Source: an uncultured Eubacteriales bacterium | GTDB lineage: Bacteria > Bacillota > Clostridia > Christensenellales > Aristaeellaceae | Direction of reading: 5' to 3' | Length of the DNA: 64,000 nucleotides | Assembly: GCA_902764875.1 (NCBI GenBank) | Contig: CACWXP010000004.1 | Location: 124,001-188,000 of the forward strand | Shown: positions 42,243-50,290 of the stretch, piece by piece | How the letters are laid out: each line of letters starts with the position of its first letter | Position numbering within the stretch: the stretch's first letter is position 1 | Position numbers and translations under genes: made by a program | The notes under the pieces: model-generated | Database searches by the model: none | Told to the model about the DNA's origin: nothing | Seen by the model: the letters and a program-made list of their open reading frames with translations, nothing else

Positions 42243-42272
42243 AAAAAACCGGGGGCCTTTGGAAGCTCCCGG
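42243..42272 (-). terminator. Attenuator terminator in the metY leader
   Basis: On the minus strand CCGGGAGCTT and AGGCCCCCGG form a ten-pair stem (one mismatch, one G-T) around a short loop, followed directly by TTTTTT (42243-42248). It lies 23 bases after the leader peptide stop and about 47 before metY. Its 5' arm CCGGGAG (42266-42272) is complementary to CTCCCGG inside the leader (42335-42341). Confidence 0.85.
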
Positions 42273-42295
42273 ACGAAGACAAACGTAAGGAAAGG

Positions 42296-42394
42296 CTATC
42301 GACATCGCGCCGAAGATAACCCGACCATCCTCGCCCGGGAGACAGGCATTCGACATCCCATCCGCCAACATGCATCCATGATCCTGCCGCTCAT
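42296..42394 (-). CDS. Met/Cys-rich leader peptide of metY
   Basis: A 32-codon frame begins at ATG 42394 behind an excellent ribosome site (AAAGGAGG, 7 bases away) and ends at TAG 42296-42298. Methionine is at positions 1, 6, 12, 16 and 23, cysteine at 9, 14 and 31, and arginine is also frequent. It lies 25 bases or so after the predicted transcription start and before the terminator. Codons 18-20 contain CTCCCGG, which can pair with the terminator's 5' arm. The inferred role is that a ribosome slowed at Met or Cys codons would leave that segment free to pair and so prevent termination. No riboswitch fold of the S-box type was recognised here. Confidence 0.75.
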   Translation of the reverse strand: MSGRIMDACWRMGCRMPVSRARMVGLSSARCR

Positions 42395-42426
42395 CTTCAG
42401 CGCCTCCTTTCATTCAACTTGGATGC

Positions 42427-42461
42427 ATCTTACCACTTATTCACCTACTGTGTCAATAGGT
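42427..42461 (-). promoter_or_regulatory. metY promoter with overlapping inverted repeat
   Basis: On the minus strand TTGACA (42451-42456) and TAAGAT (42427-42432) are 18 bases apart. The -35 lies inside the inverted repeat ACCTA...TAGGT (42443-42461), a size and position typical of Rrf2/CymR/IscR-type operators. The divergent gene encodes an Rrf2 protein. Confidence 0.75.
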
Positions 42462-42495
42462 ATTTTGAAAATTCTTTGTACTGATCCTGTTTTTC

Positions 42496-42524
42496 TTGAT
42501 TTGCCTATTCGCCTGCGGTATAAT
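42496..42524 (+). promoter_or_regulatory. Promoter of the rrf2 gene
   Basis: TTGATT (42496-42501) and TATAAT (42519-42524) have a 17-base spacer. CCTATT (42504) and AATAGG (42522) form an inverted repeat across the -10, resembling the half-sites of the metY operator. Confidence 0.7.
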
Positions 42525-42555
42525 AGGGTGAAATAAACCTCAGGAGGACACCGGC

Positions 42556-42957
42556 ATGATTTCGACGAAAGGACGCTACGCGGTGCGCGTGATGATTGAC
42601 CTGGCAGAGAACGGCAAGGAGCGCGCCATCCCGCTGAAGGACATTGCAGCGCGGCAGGAGATTTCCAAAAAATATCTGGAGATTATCATGAAGGACATGG
42701 TGGCCGGCGGGCTGGTGAAGGGCACCAGCGGAAAAGGCGGCGGATATAAGCTTTCCCGGAAGCCGGAAGAATATACACTGGACGAGATCCTGGAAACGAT
42801 GGAAGGGCCCCTGTCCCCGGTGGCCTGCCTTGCCGGGGAGAACAACGTGTGCCCCCGGAAGGATCAATGCCAGACGCTTCCCCTGTGGACAGAATTTGAC
42901 ACCCTTGTTCACAACTTCCTTCACGGTAAGCACCTGAGCGACCTGGTTCGGAAATAA
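42556..42957 (+). CDS. Rrf2 family transcriptional regulator
   Basis: This 133-residue protein has the Rrf2 winged helix (MISTKGRYAVRVMIDLAENG, IPLKDIAARQEISKKYLEII) and the conserved KGTSGKGGGYKLSRKPEEYT wing. C-terminal cysteines at 91, 99 and 105 have spacing close to the Fe-S ligands of IscR (92, 98, 104), so a [2Fe-2S] cluster is possible. CymR-type members without a cluster control cysteine metabolism instead. It is divergent from metY and probably binds the ACCTA/TAGGT repeat between them. AGGAGG precedes the ATG. Confidence 0.9.
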   Translation: MISTKGRYAVRVMIDLAENGKERAIPLKDIAARQEISKKYLEIIMKDMVAGGLVKGTSGKGGGYKLSRKPEEYTLDEILETMEGPLSPVACLAGENNVCPRKDQCQTLPLWTEFDTLVHNFLHGKHLSDLVRK

Positions 42958-42968
42958 AAGCTTCCTAA

Positions 42969-43664
42969 TTATATATACTCCTCCATCGAAAGCTGGGCCT
43001 GGGGAGGCGTTGTCTGCCCGTGGCAGTAGCCGTAATACCAGCATTCATAGGGGCAGGTGCACTGCTCCCCTACCTCGACCTGAACTTCTTCCCTTTCCTT
43101 CTGCATGCGGTTCAGGCCCCAGATATGCTCATTCACCCAGGGGGCATATCCCTTCGCCCGGTCGGTTACATCCACCGGGACGAACGGATTCTCCTCATCC
43201 GGCCCGTGGATCACGATATAAACCCTTTCGATCCTCACGCCGCAGCGACTGATGATATACACCTGAAAGCCGGCATCTTTGACAAACTGCTCCCGCACTT
43301 CGGGAGCGTTTTTGACTTCATAAAGATCGTAACCCTTTTCTGTTTTGCGGAGCAGATCCGCCGCGCAGTAGTTATTGTAATTCAGGAAGGCGGCCTCGCA
43401 AATCACCGGCGTCCCCGCCAGCAGATGCTGCTTCGTCTTTTCCGCCATTTTCTTTTTATCCGGAATGCGCGTTCCGGGGCGGTAGACCGTCATTTCCTCA
43501 AAGGGGCCGAACATGCCCATGGCCCTGTCGCCGAAATCATTGCCGGCGTCCAGCCTTTCCTGGATTTCCGGCGGAATGACCCGCAGGCCCGGTCTGTGCT
43601 TGTCGAGCCAGAGCATCTTGCGGCACTGCATGCCCCGCATAAAGTCCGTTTTCGTAATTCCCAT
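42969..43664 (-). CDS. Cas4/RecB-like PD-(D/E)XK nuclease with Fe-S cysteines
   Basis: This 231-residue protein begins ITKTDFMRGMQCRKMLWLD, the N-terminal cysteine and helix of the Dna2/Cas4/DUF2779 group. The nuclease core is VICEAAF, then YDLYEVKNA (E-x-K) and FVKDAGFQVYI (the Q-x3-Y helix). The C-terminal cluster CTCPYECWYYGYC supplies the remaining Fe-S ligands. No CRISPR array or cas genes are near, so it is a stand-alone repair-type nuclease. It converges on the rrf2 gene with 11 bases between. Confidence 0.82.
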   Translation of the reverse strand: MGITKTDFMRGMQCRKMLWLDKHRPGLRVIPPEIQERLDAGNDFGDRAMGMFGPFEEMTVYRPGTRIPDKKKMAEKTKQHLLAGTPVICEAAFLNYNNYCAADLLRKTEKGYDLYEVKNAPEVREQFVKDAGFQVYIISRCGVRIERVYIVIHGPDEENPFVPVDVTDRAKGYAPWVNEHIWGLNRMQKEREEVQVEVGEQCTCPYECWYYGYCHGQTTPPQAQLSMEEYI

Positions 43665-43822
43665 CTTTCCGGTTCCCTTTTCAGATTCTTTCTCCGTTCA
43701 TGAATCCCGCCGGGTGCTGATTCACCGCAATTGTAATGAAAGACATATGCAAAAGTCAATAAAAGATGTATAATTCCAGGTGGTGGCTCCCGGTTTTTTA
43801 CCCTTGAGCGAGGCGGTGGATC

Positions 43823-45520
43823 ATGCAGACCTACTATTTTATCCTTTTTGTTCTTTCCGCATTGCTGACCGGCGCGTACATGCTGATCTGGAAAAAGCAC
43901 TACGACGTGCACCTGACGCTGGTTTTCGGCGTGATCCCGGTGACCAATCTCGGTTTCCTTCTGCAGGCCCAGGCCAAAACAACCGAGGCCGCCCTGTTTG
44001 CCACGCGGTTTGCCTACATCGGCGGGTGCTTCCTGCAGCTGTTCATCATGCTGACGATCTTCAGCCTGTGCGGCATCCGGGTGCCGAAGACGCTCCGGGT
44101 AATTTTCGCCGGGCTGAGCGCCGCGCTTTTCCTTACGGTTCAGACCATCGGCCGGAACACGCTTTTTTACCGCTCCGCCGAGCTGCGGGAGATCAACGGG
44201 AGGATGGTGCTTGTTAAGGAATACGGGATCATGCACACCGTGTTCCAGATCGTGGTGATTGCCTTTTTTGTCATCAGCATCGGCACCATCATCTACAGCC
44301 TGATCCGGAAAAACCAGGTGAGCCGCAAGATTCTGGTTTCGCTCCTGATACCTGATATCGTATGCATGCTGTGTTTTTTCCTCGGCAGGCAGATTTTTCC
44401 GGAGATCGAGCTGACGCCGGCCGGATACGTATTTGCCCAGATCTGTTACCTGTTTATCACCTACCGGATCAGCCTCTACAGCGTTGCGGACACGGCCGCC
44501 GAGACCATGATCCAGACAGGCGACACCTGCTTCATTACCTTTGACACCCGATTCAACTACCTCGGGAGCAACAGCACCGCCAAAAAAATCTTTCCGGAAC
44601 TGCGCAACCTGATTGTAGACCTGGGCCTGCGGCACAGCCGGACCCTGCAGCAGAAAATTCTTCCCTGGCTGGAACAATACCGGGACCATCCACAGGACGC
44701 GGAAAAGAACCGCCATTTCGTACCCTACGGCGACAAAATCTATCTGTTCACCGTAAAATCCCTTCCAGCCCGGCGGGGGATGAAGGGCTATGAGATCATC
44801 GGCACAGACGACACCCTGGATCGGGCGCATATCAACCTTCTTGAAAACTTCAACGAACAGCTGAACCAGCAGGTTGAGGAAAAAACCGCACACATCGTTG
44901 CGATGCACAACAACCTGATTATGAGCATGGCCACGATGGTGGAAAGCCGGGACAATTCCACCGGCGGACATATCCGCCGCACCAGCGAAGGCGTGCGGCT
45001 GCTGATCGACGCCGTCAAGGAGACCGGCGCATTTGAACTGTCGGACACCTTCTGCCGCAACCTGATCAAGGCGGCCCCCATGCACGACCTGGGCAAAATC
45101 GCTGTGGAGGACGCGATCCTCCGCAAGCCCGGCCGCTTTACGCCCGAAGAGTTCGCGGTTATGAAAACCCACGCTCCGGAAGGCGCGCGGATCGTTCACG
45201 AGATTCTGAAGGACACCGACGACGACGAATTCCATATTCTTGCCGAGAACGTTGCCCATTACCACCACGAGCGTTGGGACGGCTCCGGCTATCCCGAAGG
45301 GCTGAAGGGCGAGGCAATTCCCCTGGAAGCCCGCATCATGGCCGTGGCGGATGTTTACGACGCGCTGGTGAGCAAGCGCGTATACAAGGAAAAAATGTCA
45401 TTCGAAAAGGCGGACACCATCATCCGGGAAGGGATGGGATCCCAGTTTGATCCCGCCCTTGAGCCGGTTTACCTGGCCGCCCGCCCGAAACTCGAGGCCT
45501 ATTATTCCTCGCTGGAATGA
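43823..45520 (+). CDS. HD-GYP cyclic-di-GMP phosphodiesterase, membrane-bound
   Basis: This 565-residue protein has about seven N-terminal membrane helices (residues 1-220, like the 7TM sensor of histidine kinases). A PAS-like domain follows (ETMIQTGDTCFITFDTRFNY), then a coiled linker (NFNEQLNQQVEEKTAHIVA) and a C-terminal HD-GYP domain. The HD-GYP motifs are MHDLGKIAVEDAIL, AHYHHERWDGSGYPEGLKGE and IPLEARIMAVADVYDAL, all intact. It should break down cyclic di-GMP in response to a membrane or small-molecule signal. Its 3' end overlaps the convergent thymidine kinase gene by 19 bases. Confidence 0.9.
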   Translation: MQTYYFILFVLSALLTGAYMLIWKKHYDVHLTLVFGVIPVTNLGFLLQAQAKTTEAALFATRFAYIGGCFLQLFIMLTIFSLCGIRVPKTLRVIFAGLSAALFLTVQTIGRNTLFYRSAELREINGRMVLVKEYGIMHTVFQIVVIAFFVISIGTIIYSLIRKNQVSRKILVSLLIPDIVCMLCFFLGRQIFPEIELTPAGYVFAQICYLFITYRISLYSVADTAAETMIQTGDTCFITFDTRFNYLGSNSTAKKIFPELRNLIVDLGLRHSRTLQQKILPWLEQYRDHPQDAEKNRHFVPYGDKIYLFTVKSLPARRGMKGYEIIGTDDTLDRAHINLLENFNEQLNQQVEEKTAHIVAMHNNLIMSMATMVESRDNSTGGHIRRTSEGVRLLIDAVKETGAFELSDTFCRNLIKAAPMHDLGKIAVEDAILRKPGRFTPEEFAVMKTHAPEGARIVHEILKDTDDDEFHILAENVAHYHHERWDGSGYPEGLKGEAIPLEARIMAVADVYDALVSKRVYKEKMSFEKADTIIREGMGSQFDPALEPVYLAARPKLEAYYSSLE

Positions 45521-46065
45521 GGCTGTCCGCTTGCCCAATGCTTCCGGCACAAGGCGATATAGCTTTCGTTTCCGCCGAGGAGTACCTGCTCCCCTTCTTT
45601 GATGACCCGGCCATCCGACAACCGCGCGTTGCAGGTGGCTTTTTTTCCGCACCAGCAGACCGTTTTGATTTCCTCGATGGAATCGGCCCAGGCCAGCAGC
45701 CAGTGGCTGCCCTCGAAGAGATTGCCCTGAAAATCCGCCCGCAGCCCATAGCAGATGACCGGAACGTTAGCCTTATCCACAATATCGACCAGCAGCTGCA
45801 CCTGGTTCTTCGTGAGAAACTGGGCCTCATCCACAATGATGCAGTCGTAGTTCTTTGCCTCTTCCAGCGTCAGATCTTCGATAAAAGTACACTCCGCTTG
45901 CAGACCGGAACGGCTCGCCACGATTTTGGCGCCGTCGCGGTTTTCCAGCGCGGGCTTCACCATCAGGGCCTTCTGGCCGCGCTCTTCATAATTATACTGG
46001 ACCATAATCGCATTGGCGGTTTTGGAAGATCCCATGGCGCCATAGCGAAAATAAAGCTTTGCCAT
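45502..46065 (-). CDS. tdk: Thymidine kinase
   Basis: This 187-residue enzyme phosphorylates thymidine. It shows a P-loop (LYFRYGAMGSSKTANAI), the DEAQF motif in IIVDEAQFLTKNQ, the lid and zinc region CWCGKKATCNARL, and YIALCRKHW near the C-terminus. The length suits type II (TK1-like) enzymes. It lies upstream of the nucleoside catabolic genes, on the same strand as cdd, 34 bases apart. It is part of the salvage group. Confidence 0.93.
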   Translation of the reverse strand: MAKLYFRYGAMGSSKTANAIMVQYNYEERGQKALMVKPALENRDGAKIVASRSGLQAECTFIEDLTLEEAKNYDCIIVDEAQFLTKNQVQLLVDIVDKANVPVICYGLRADFQGNLFEGSHWLLAWADSIEEIKTVCWCGKKATCNARLSDGRVIKEGEQVLLGGNESYIALCRKHWASGQPHSSEE

Positions 46066-46099
46066 TTTCTTTCAGCTCTCCTCCCGGCATGAAAAATCT

Positions 46100-46540
46100 T
46101 CAGGCTTTTCCCCCAAAGCCGGGCAGATGCTCCGGCCCGAAACTCATCGGCAGCAGGTCTTCCAGCTTCATTTCTCGATAATCTTCCGGCGTTTTTGCCA
46201 GGATCACGGTCATTTCCTTCGGATTGCAGAACTCACGCATGACCTGGCGGCAGACGCCGCAGGGTGCGGCATAAGTCCTGTTTTCACCCTTTCTTCCGCC
46301 GACAATGGCAATCGCCCTGATTTTTCGCTCTCCGCAGGCGACCGCGTGATAAATGGCAGTCCTTTCCGCGCAGCAACCGGCCGGGAAGGAGGCATTCTCC
46401 ACATTCGACCCGGTGTAGATCTTTCCGGAATCCATCAGCACCGCCGCCCCGACAAAGAATTCAGAATAGGGCGCATAAGCCTTTTTCTGCTGCTCGAGAG
46501 CCTTCCGGATCAGTTCCTCCCGATCAAAATCCTTTTCCAT
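46100..46540 (-). CDS. cdd: Cytidine deaminase
   Basis: This 146-residue enzyme deaminates cytidine and deoxycytidine to the uridine forms. The zinc site is clear: ENASFPAGCCAERTAI (Cys-Ala-Glu) and APCGVCRQVM. ATG 46540 is chosen as the family start (MEKDFDREELIRKALEQQKK), with GGGAG upstream; the frame is open a further 13 codons. A -10-like TATAAT lies on the minus strand at 46582-46587. Together with Udp it channels pyrimidine nucleosides to uracil and sugar phosphates. Confidence 0.93.
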   Translation of the reverse strand: MEKDFDREELIRKALEQQKKAYAPYSEFFVGAAVLMDSGKIYTGSNVENASFPAGCCAERTAIYHAVACGERKIRAIAIVGGRKGENRTYAAPCGVCRQVMREFCNPKEMTVILAKTPEDYREMKLEDLLPMSFGPEHLPGFGGKA

Positions 46541-46666
46541 TTCGCTTTTCTCCCGCCTTTTCCGACTGAGTTCATACATTTATTATACCCAACTTTCCAG
46601 TTCTGTGCTATACTGTTTTTCAGAGAAAAAAACGGCCGCCTGCCGGTCCAAAGGAGAAAAAGAAAA

Positions 46667-47350
46667 ATGACAGCGAAAAATCTGACAAAAGAAGCCGTTG
46701 CCGCCATGATCGACCATACCAACCTGAAAGCCACCGCCACCCGGGAGGATATCCGCCGCCTGTGCGAAGAAGCAAAGACGTACCGCTTTGCCTCCGTAAT
46801 GGTCAATTCTGCGTTTACCGCCTTCTGCAAGGAGCTGGTTGCCGGAAGCGGCGTGCTGGTCGGAACGGTGGCCGGCTTCCCTCTCGGCCAGATGTCAACG
46901 GTCGCCAAGGTATTCGAAGCCGAGTTCGCCCTCAGCGACGGCGCGAACGAGATCGACTATGTGGTGAATGTTTCCGACGTGAAGGACGGGAAATGGGATC
47001 TTGTGAAAGCCGAGATGGCGAAAATGACGGAAATCTGCCATTTCCACAACGCCGGGTGCAAGGTGATTTTTGAAAACTGCTACCTTACAAAGGAAGAAAT
47101 TCGCCGGCTGGCGGAAATCGCAAAGGAAGTGAAACCGGACTTCATCAAGACCTCCACCGGATTCGGCACCGGCGGCGCCACGCCGGAGGACGTACGCCTG
47201 ATGAAGGAGACCGTGGGCGATGCTGTGAAGGTCAAAGCCGCCGGCGGCATCCGGGATTGGGCTTCCTGCAAAGCCATGATCGAAGCCGGCGCAGAGCGGA
47301 TCGGCGCCAGCGCGGGCAAGCAAATTCTGGACGAATTCCGGCCGGAATAA
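46667..47350 (+). CDS. deoC: Deoxyribose-phosphate aldolase
   Basis: This 227-residue TIM-barrel aldolase cleaves 2-deoxyribose-5-phosphate into glyceraldehyde-3-phosphate and acetaldehyde. Landmarks are MIDHTNLKATAT, VGTVAGFPLGQMST, VNVSDVKDGKWD, the Schiff-base lysine in FIKTSTGFGTGGAT and KAAGGIRDW. AAGGAG precedes ATG 46667; the longer open frame upstream is antisense to cdd and unsupported. It starts the plus-strand nucleoside set. The acetaldehyde it makes can be used by AdhE. Confidence 0.95.
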   Translation: MTAKNLTKEAVAAMIDHTNLKATATREDIRRLCEEAKTYRFASVMVNSAFTAFCKELVAGSGVLVGTVAGFPLGQMSTVAKVFEAEFALSDGANEIDYVVNVSDVKDGKWDLVKAEMAKMTEICHFHNAGCKVIFENCYLTKEEIRRLAEIAKEVKPDFIKTSTGFGTGGATPEDVRLMKETVGDAVKVKAAGGIRDWASCKAMIEAGAERIGASAGKQILDEFRPE

Positions 47351-47390
47351 AAAATAAGTCAGAACATCCGAAAAAATGTAATACTTTCGT

Positions 47391-47420
47391 TTGACTCTTT
47401 CGGGTAAATTCTGCTATAAT
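47391..47420 (+). promoter_or_regulatory. Promoter of the nucleoside ABC operon
   Basis: TTGACT (47391-47396) and TATAAT (47415-47420) are 18 bases apart, 62 bases before the binding-protein gene. A small CAGGT/ACCTG hairpin lies in the leader. Confidence 0.8.
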
Positions 47421-47482
47421 ACCTTCATGCAAAGCAGGTGAAAACCTGACGGTTTGAACAATTTATAAGGAGGGTTCCCCAG

Positions 47483-48577
47483 ATGAAAAAACTTTTGGCT
47501 ATCCTGTTGACCCTGGCCATGCTCTTCTCCTTCGCGTCCTTTGCCGCCGCGGATGAGAGCGTGAAAGTCGCGATGATCACCGACTACGGCGACATCACCG
47601 ACCAGTCCTTCAACCAGACCACCTACGAAGCCGCCAAGGCTTTCTGCGAAGCCAACGGCCTGGACTTCCAGTACTACAAGCCCGGCTCCGACTCCGACAC
47701 GGACCGGATCTCCTCCATCGAAAAGGCGATTGACGAAGGCTTCAACGTCATCATCATGCCCGGCTATGCCTTCGGACCCGCCATCCAGCAGGTTGCTCCC
47801 GAATTCAGCGACATCACCTTCATCGCTCTGGACGTGAGCGAAGGCGACATCGGTGATCTGGCTGCAAACGTACCCGCCAATCTGTACTGCGCGGTATACC
47901 AGGAAGAGCTGTGCGGCTACATGGCCGGCTATGCGGCTGTGAAGCTGGGCTACAAGAAGCTGGGCTACCTGGGCGGCATGGCGGTTCCCGCCGTTGTCCG
48001 TTACGGCTATGGCTTTGTGCAGGGCGCGGACGCCGCGGCTGCCGAGCTCGGCCTGACCGATGTTGAAATCAAATACGTGTACGGCAACCAGTTCTACGGC
48101 GACGCGGACATCACCGCCTACATGGACACCTGGTTCGCGGCGGGCACCCAGATCGTGTTTGCCTGCGGCGGCGGCATCTTCACCTCTGCCGGTGAAGCAG
48201 CGGCCAAGGTCGGCGGCAAAGTGATCGGCGTTGACGTTGACCAGAAGGGCACCATCGACGGCCTGTACGGCGACGGCATCACCGTGACCTCCGCCATGAA
48301 GGGTCTGGCTGCCACCGTTAACGCTGAACTGACCGCTGTGAACAGCGGCAAGTTCGAAGGCGGCAAGGTTGAGAACCTGGGCCTGGTTGGCGAAGATCCC
48401 GAAGCCAACTTCGTTCAGATTGCTCCTTCCACCCAGTTTGCGGACGGCTTCACCCAGGACGACTACAAGGCGCTGGTCGCCAAGATGTTCAAGGGCGAAA
48501 TCACCGTGTCCAACGCGATCGACACGGAACCCGCCGTCACCGCTGTGAAGGTGGATTATCAGGGCAACATCAAGTAA
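47483..48577 (+). CDS. BMP family ABC transporter substrate-binding protein
   Basis: The 364-residue protein has a signal peptide (MKKLLAILLTLAMLFSFASF, cleavage near AAADES) and the BMP/PnrA fold. It has VKVAMITDYGDITDQSFNQT, IIMPGYAFGPAIQQVAPEF, KKLGYLGGMAVPAVVRYGYG and IGVDVDQKGTIDGLYGDG. The family binds nucleosides, and the genes around it agree. No lipobox cysteine follows the signal peptide, unusual for a Gram-positive binding protein, so retention at the membrane is unexplained. AAGGAGGG precedes the ATG. Confidence 0.92.
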   Translation: MKKLLAILLTLAMLFSFASFAAADESVKVAMITDYGDITDQSFNQTTYEAAKAFCEANGLDFQYYKPGSDSDTDRISSIEKAIDEGFNVIIMPGYAFGPAIQQVAPEFSDITFIALDVSEGDIGDLAANVPANLYCAVYQEELCGYMAGYAAVKLGYKKLGYLGGMAVPAVVRYGYGFVQGADAAAAELGLTDVEIKYVYGNQFYGDADITAYMDTWFAAGTQIVFACGGGIFTSAGEAAAKVGGKVIGVDVDQKGTIDGLYGDGITVTSAMKGLAATVNAELTAVNSGKFEGGKVENLGLVGEDPEANFVQIAPSTQFADGFTQDDYKALVAKMFKGEITVSNAIDTEPAVTAVKVDYQGNIK

Positions 48578-48591
48578 TGGATGCCTCTTTC

Positions 48592-48619
48592 CCGGGGATG
48601 CTTCGCATCCCCGGTTTTT
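48592..48619 (+). terminator. Intercistronic terminator after the binding-protein gene
   Basis: CCGGGGATGC and GCATCCCCGG form a perfect 10-bp stem with a TTC loop, followed by TTTTT. Partial termination here would give more binding protein than transporter. A second hairpin (GCGGAG/CTCCGC, about 48669-48685) follows. Confidence 0.85.
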
Positions 48620-48733
48620 GAAAGATGCCCCTGTTTTCCTCCCGGGAACGGGGGTTTCTTTCAGAAAGCGGAGCGAAGGCTCCGCAATCTGCATTTCTTC
48701 AAGTACTCTCTTTCAGAAAGCGGGGGCTGTGCA

Positions 48734-50290
48734 TTGGGCGAAACGCATGCAAGTGAATATGCCATCGAGATGCTGCATATCACAAAACGTTTTCCGGGCA
48801 TCATTGCAAACGACGACATCACCCTGCAGCTGCGCCACGGAGAGATCCACGCGCTGCTGGGCGAAAACGGCGCCGGGAAATCCACCCTGATGAGCGTTCT
48901 TTTCGGCCTTTATCAGGCAGAAGAGGGAACCATCAAAAAAGACGGAAAAGAAGTTACAATCAACGACCCGAACGACGCCAACGACCTGGGCATCGGTATG
49001 GTGCACCAGCACTTCAAGCTGGTGGAATGCTTCACGGTGCTGGACAACATCATCATGGGCGTGGAGCCGGTAGGCGCCATGGGCTTCCTGCAGAAAAAGC
49101 AGGCCCGGGAAAAGGTGATCGCGCTTTCGGAGAAATACGGCCTGCAGGTGGATCCCGACGCGAAGATTGAGGACATTACCGTCGGCATGCAGCAGCGCAC
49201 CGAGATCCTGAAGATGCTCTACCGGGAGAATGAAATCCTGATCTTCGACGAGCCCACCGCCGTGCTGACGCCGCAGGAAATCGAAGAACTGATGAAGATC
49301 ATGAAGAACCTGGCCGCCGAAGGCAAGTCCATCCTCTTCATCAGCCACAAGCTGGCGGAAATCATGGCCGTGGCAGACCGGTGCACCGTTCTTCGCAAGG
49401 GCAAATACATCGGCACCGTTGAAACAAAGAACACCACCATGGAAGAGCTTTCCGCCATGATGGTGGGCCGCAACGTGAATTTCCACGTGGAAAAAGGCCC
49501 CGCCAATCCGGGCGAGGTTGTGCTGGAGGTTCAGCACATGACGGTGGCCTCCAAGGTGCACAACAACAACGCCGTGAAGGACGTTTCCTTCAAGGTGCGC
49601 CGGGGCGAGATCGTCTGCATCGCCGGCATCGACGGCAACGGCCAGTCGGAACTGGTCTACGGCATTACCGGTCTGGAGCCGCTGGTGAGCGGATCCATCC
49701 TGCTGAACGGACAGGACATCTCGAAGTCTTCCATCCGCAAACGCTCCACCTCCGGCATGAGCCATATCCCCGAAGACCGGCACAAACACGGCCTTGTTCT
49801 GGACTACCCGCTGGACTACAACATGGTGCTGCAGACCTACTTCAAGCCCAGCTTCACCAGCAAGATCGGCTTCCTTCGCAAAAAAAACATCCAGGAATAC
49901 GCCAACCGGCTGATTGAAGAATACGACGTGCGTTCCGGTCAGGGCGCCATAACGCCAGCCCGTGCCATGTCCGGCGGCAACCAGCAGAAGGCGATCATTG
50001 CCCGGGAAATTGACAAGGGGCCCGAAATTCTGGTTGCCGTGCAGCCCACCCGCGGTCTGGACGTGGGCGCCATCGAATCTGTTCACAAAAACCTGGTGGC
50101 TCAGCGCGACGCCGGCAAGGCGGTGCTGCTAATCTCCCTGGAACTGGACGAAGTGATGGACGTTCCGGACCGGATCCTCGTGATGTACGAAGGTGAGATC
50201 GTCGGACAGCTGGATCCGAAGAAGACCACCCAGGAAGAGCTCGGCCTGTACATGGCCGGGGCGAAGAGAGACGAGGTGAAGGACGCATGA
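48734..50290 (+). CDS. Nucleoside ABC transporter, double ATP-binding protein
   Basis: This 518-residue protein has two ABC domains. The first has Walker [21 protein letters not shown], signature [15 protein letters not shown] and Walker [16 protein letters not shown]. The second has a degenerate P-loop ([18 protein letters not shown]) and signature [16 protein letters not shown], as in sugar and nucleoside importers (YufO/RbsA type). I chose TTG 48734 behind GCGGGGG; the frame runs upstream to 48581 through the terminator region. It overlaps the first permease gene by four bases. Confidence 0.92.
   Translation: MGETHASEYAIEMLHITKRFPGIIANDDITLQLRHGEIHALLGENGAGKSTLMSVLFGLYQAEEGTIKKDGKEVTINDPNDANDLGIGMVHQHFKLVECFTVLDNIIMGVEPVGAMGFLQKKQAREKVIALSEKYGLQVDPDAKIEDITVGMQQRTEILKMLYRENEILIFDEPTAVLTPQEIEELMKIMKNLAAEGKSILFISHKLAEIMAVADRCTVLRKGKYIGTVETKNTTMEELSAMMVGRNVNFHVEKGPANPGEVVLEVQHMTVASKVHNNNAVKDVSFKVRRGEIVCIAGIDGNGQSELVYGITGLEPLVSGSILLNGQDISKSSIRKRSTSGMSHIPEDRHKHGLVLDYPLDYNMVLQTYFKPSFTSKIGFLRKKNIQEYANRLIEEYDVRSGQGAITPARAMSGGNQQKAIIAREIDKGPEILVAVQPTRGLDVGAIESVHKNLVAQRDAGKAVLLISLELDEVMDVPDRILVMYEGEIVGQLDPKKTTQEELGLYMAGAKRDEVKDA

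Noticed and set aside
42193..42413. 60- and 64-codon frames in the metY leader
   Set aside because: They are read through the terminator hairpin; only the 32-codon frame has a strong ribosome site and meaningful placement.
42197..42430. SAM (S-box) riboswitch or T-box in the metY leader
   Set aside because: I could not find the S-box core or the T-box AGGGTGG-type motif; a covariance-model search (Infernal/Rfam) would decide.
42969..43664. Cas4-like gene as a sign of a CRISPR system
   Set aside because: No repeat-spacer array or other cas genes are in the window; stand-alone Cas4-like nucleases are common.
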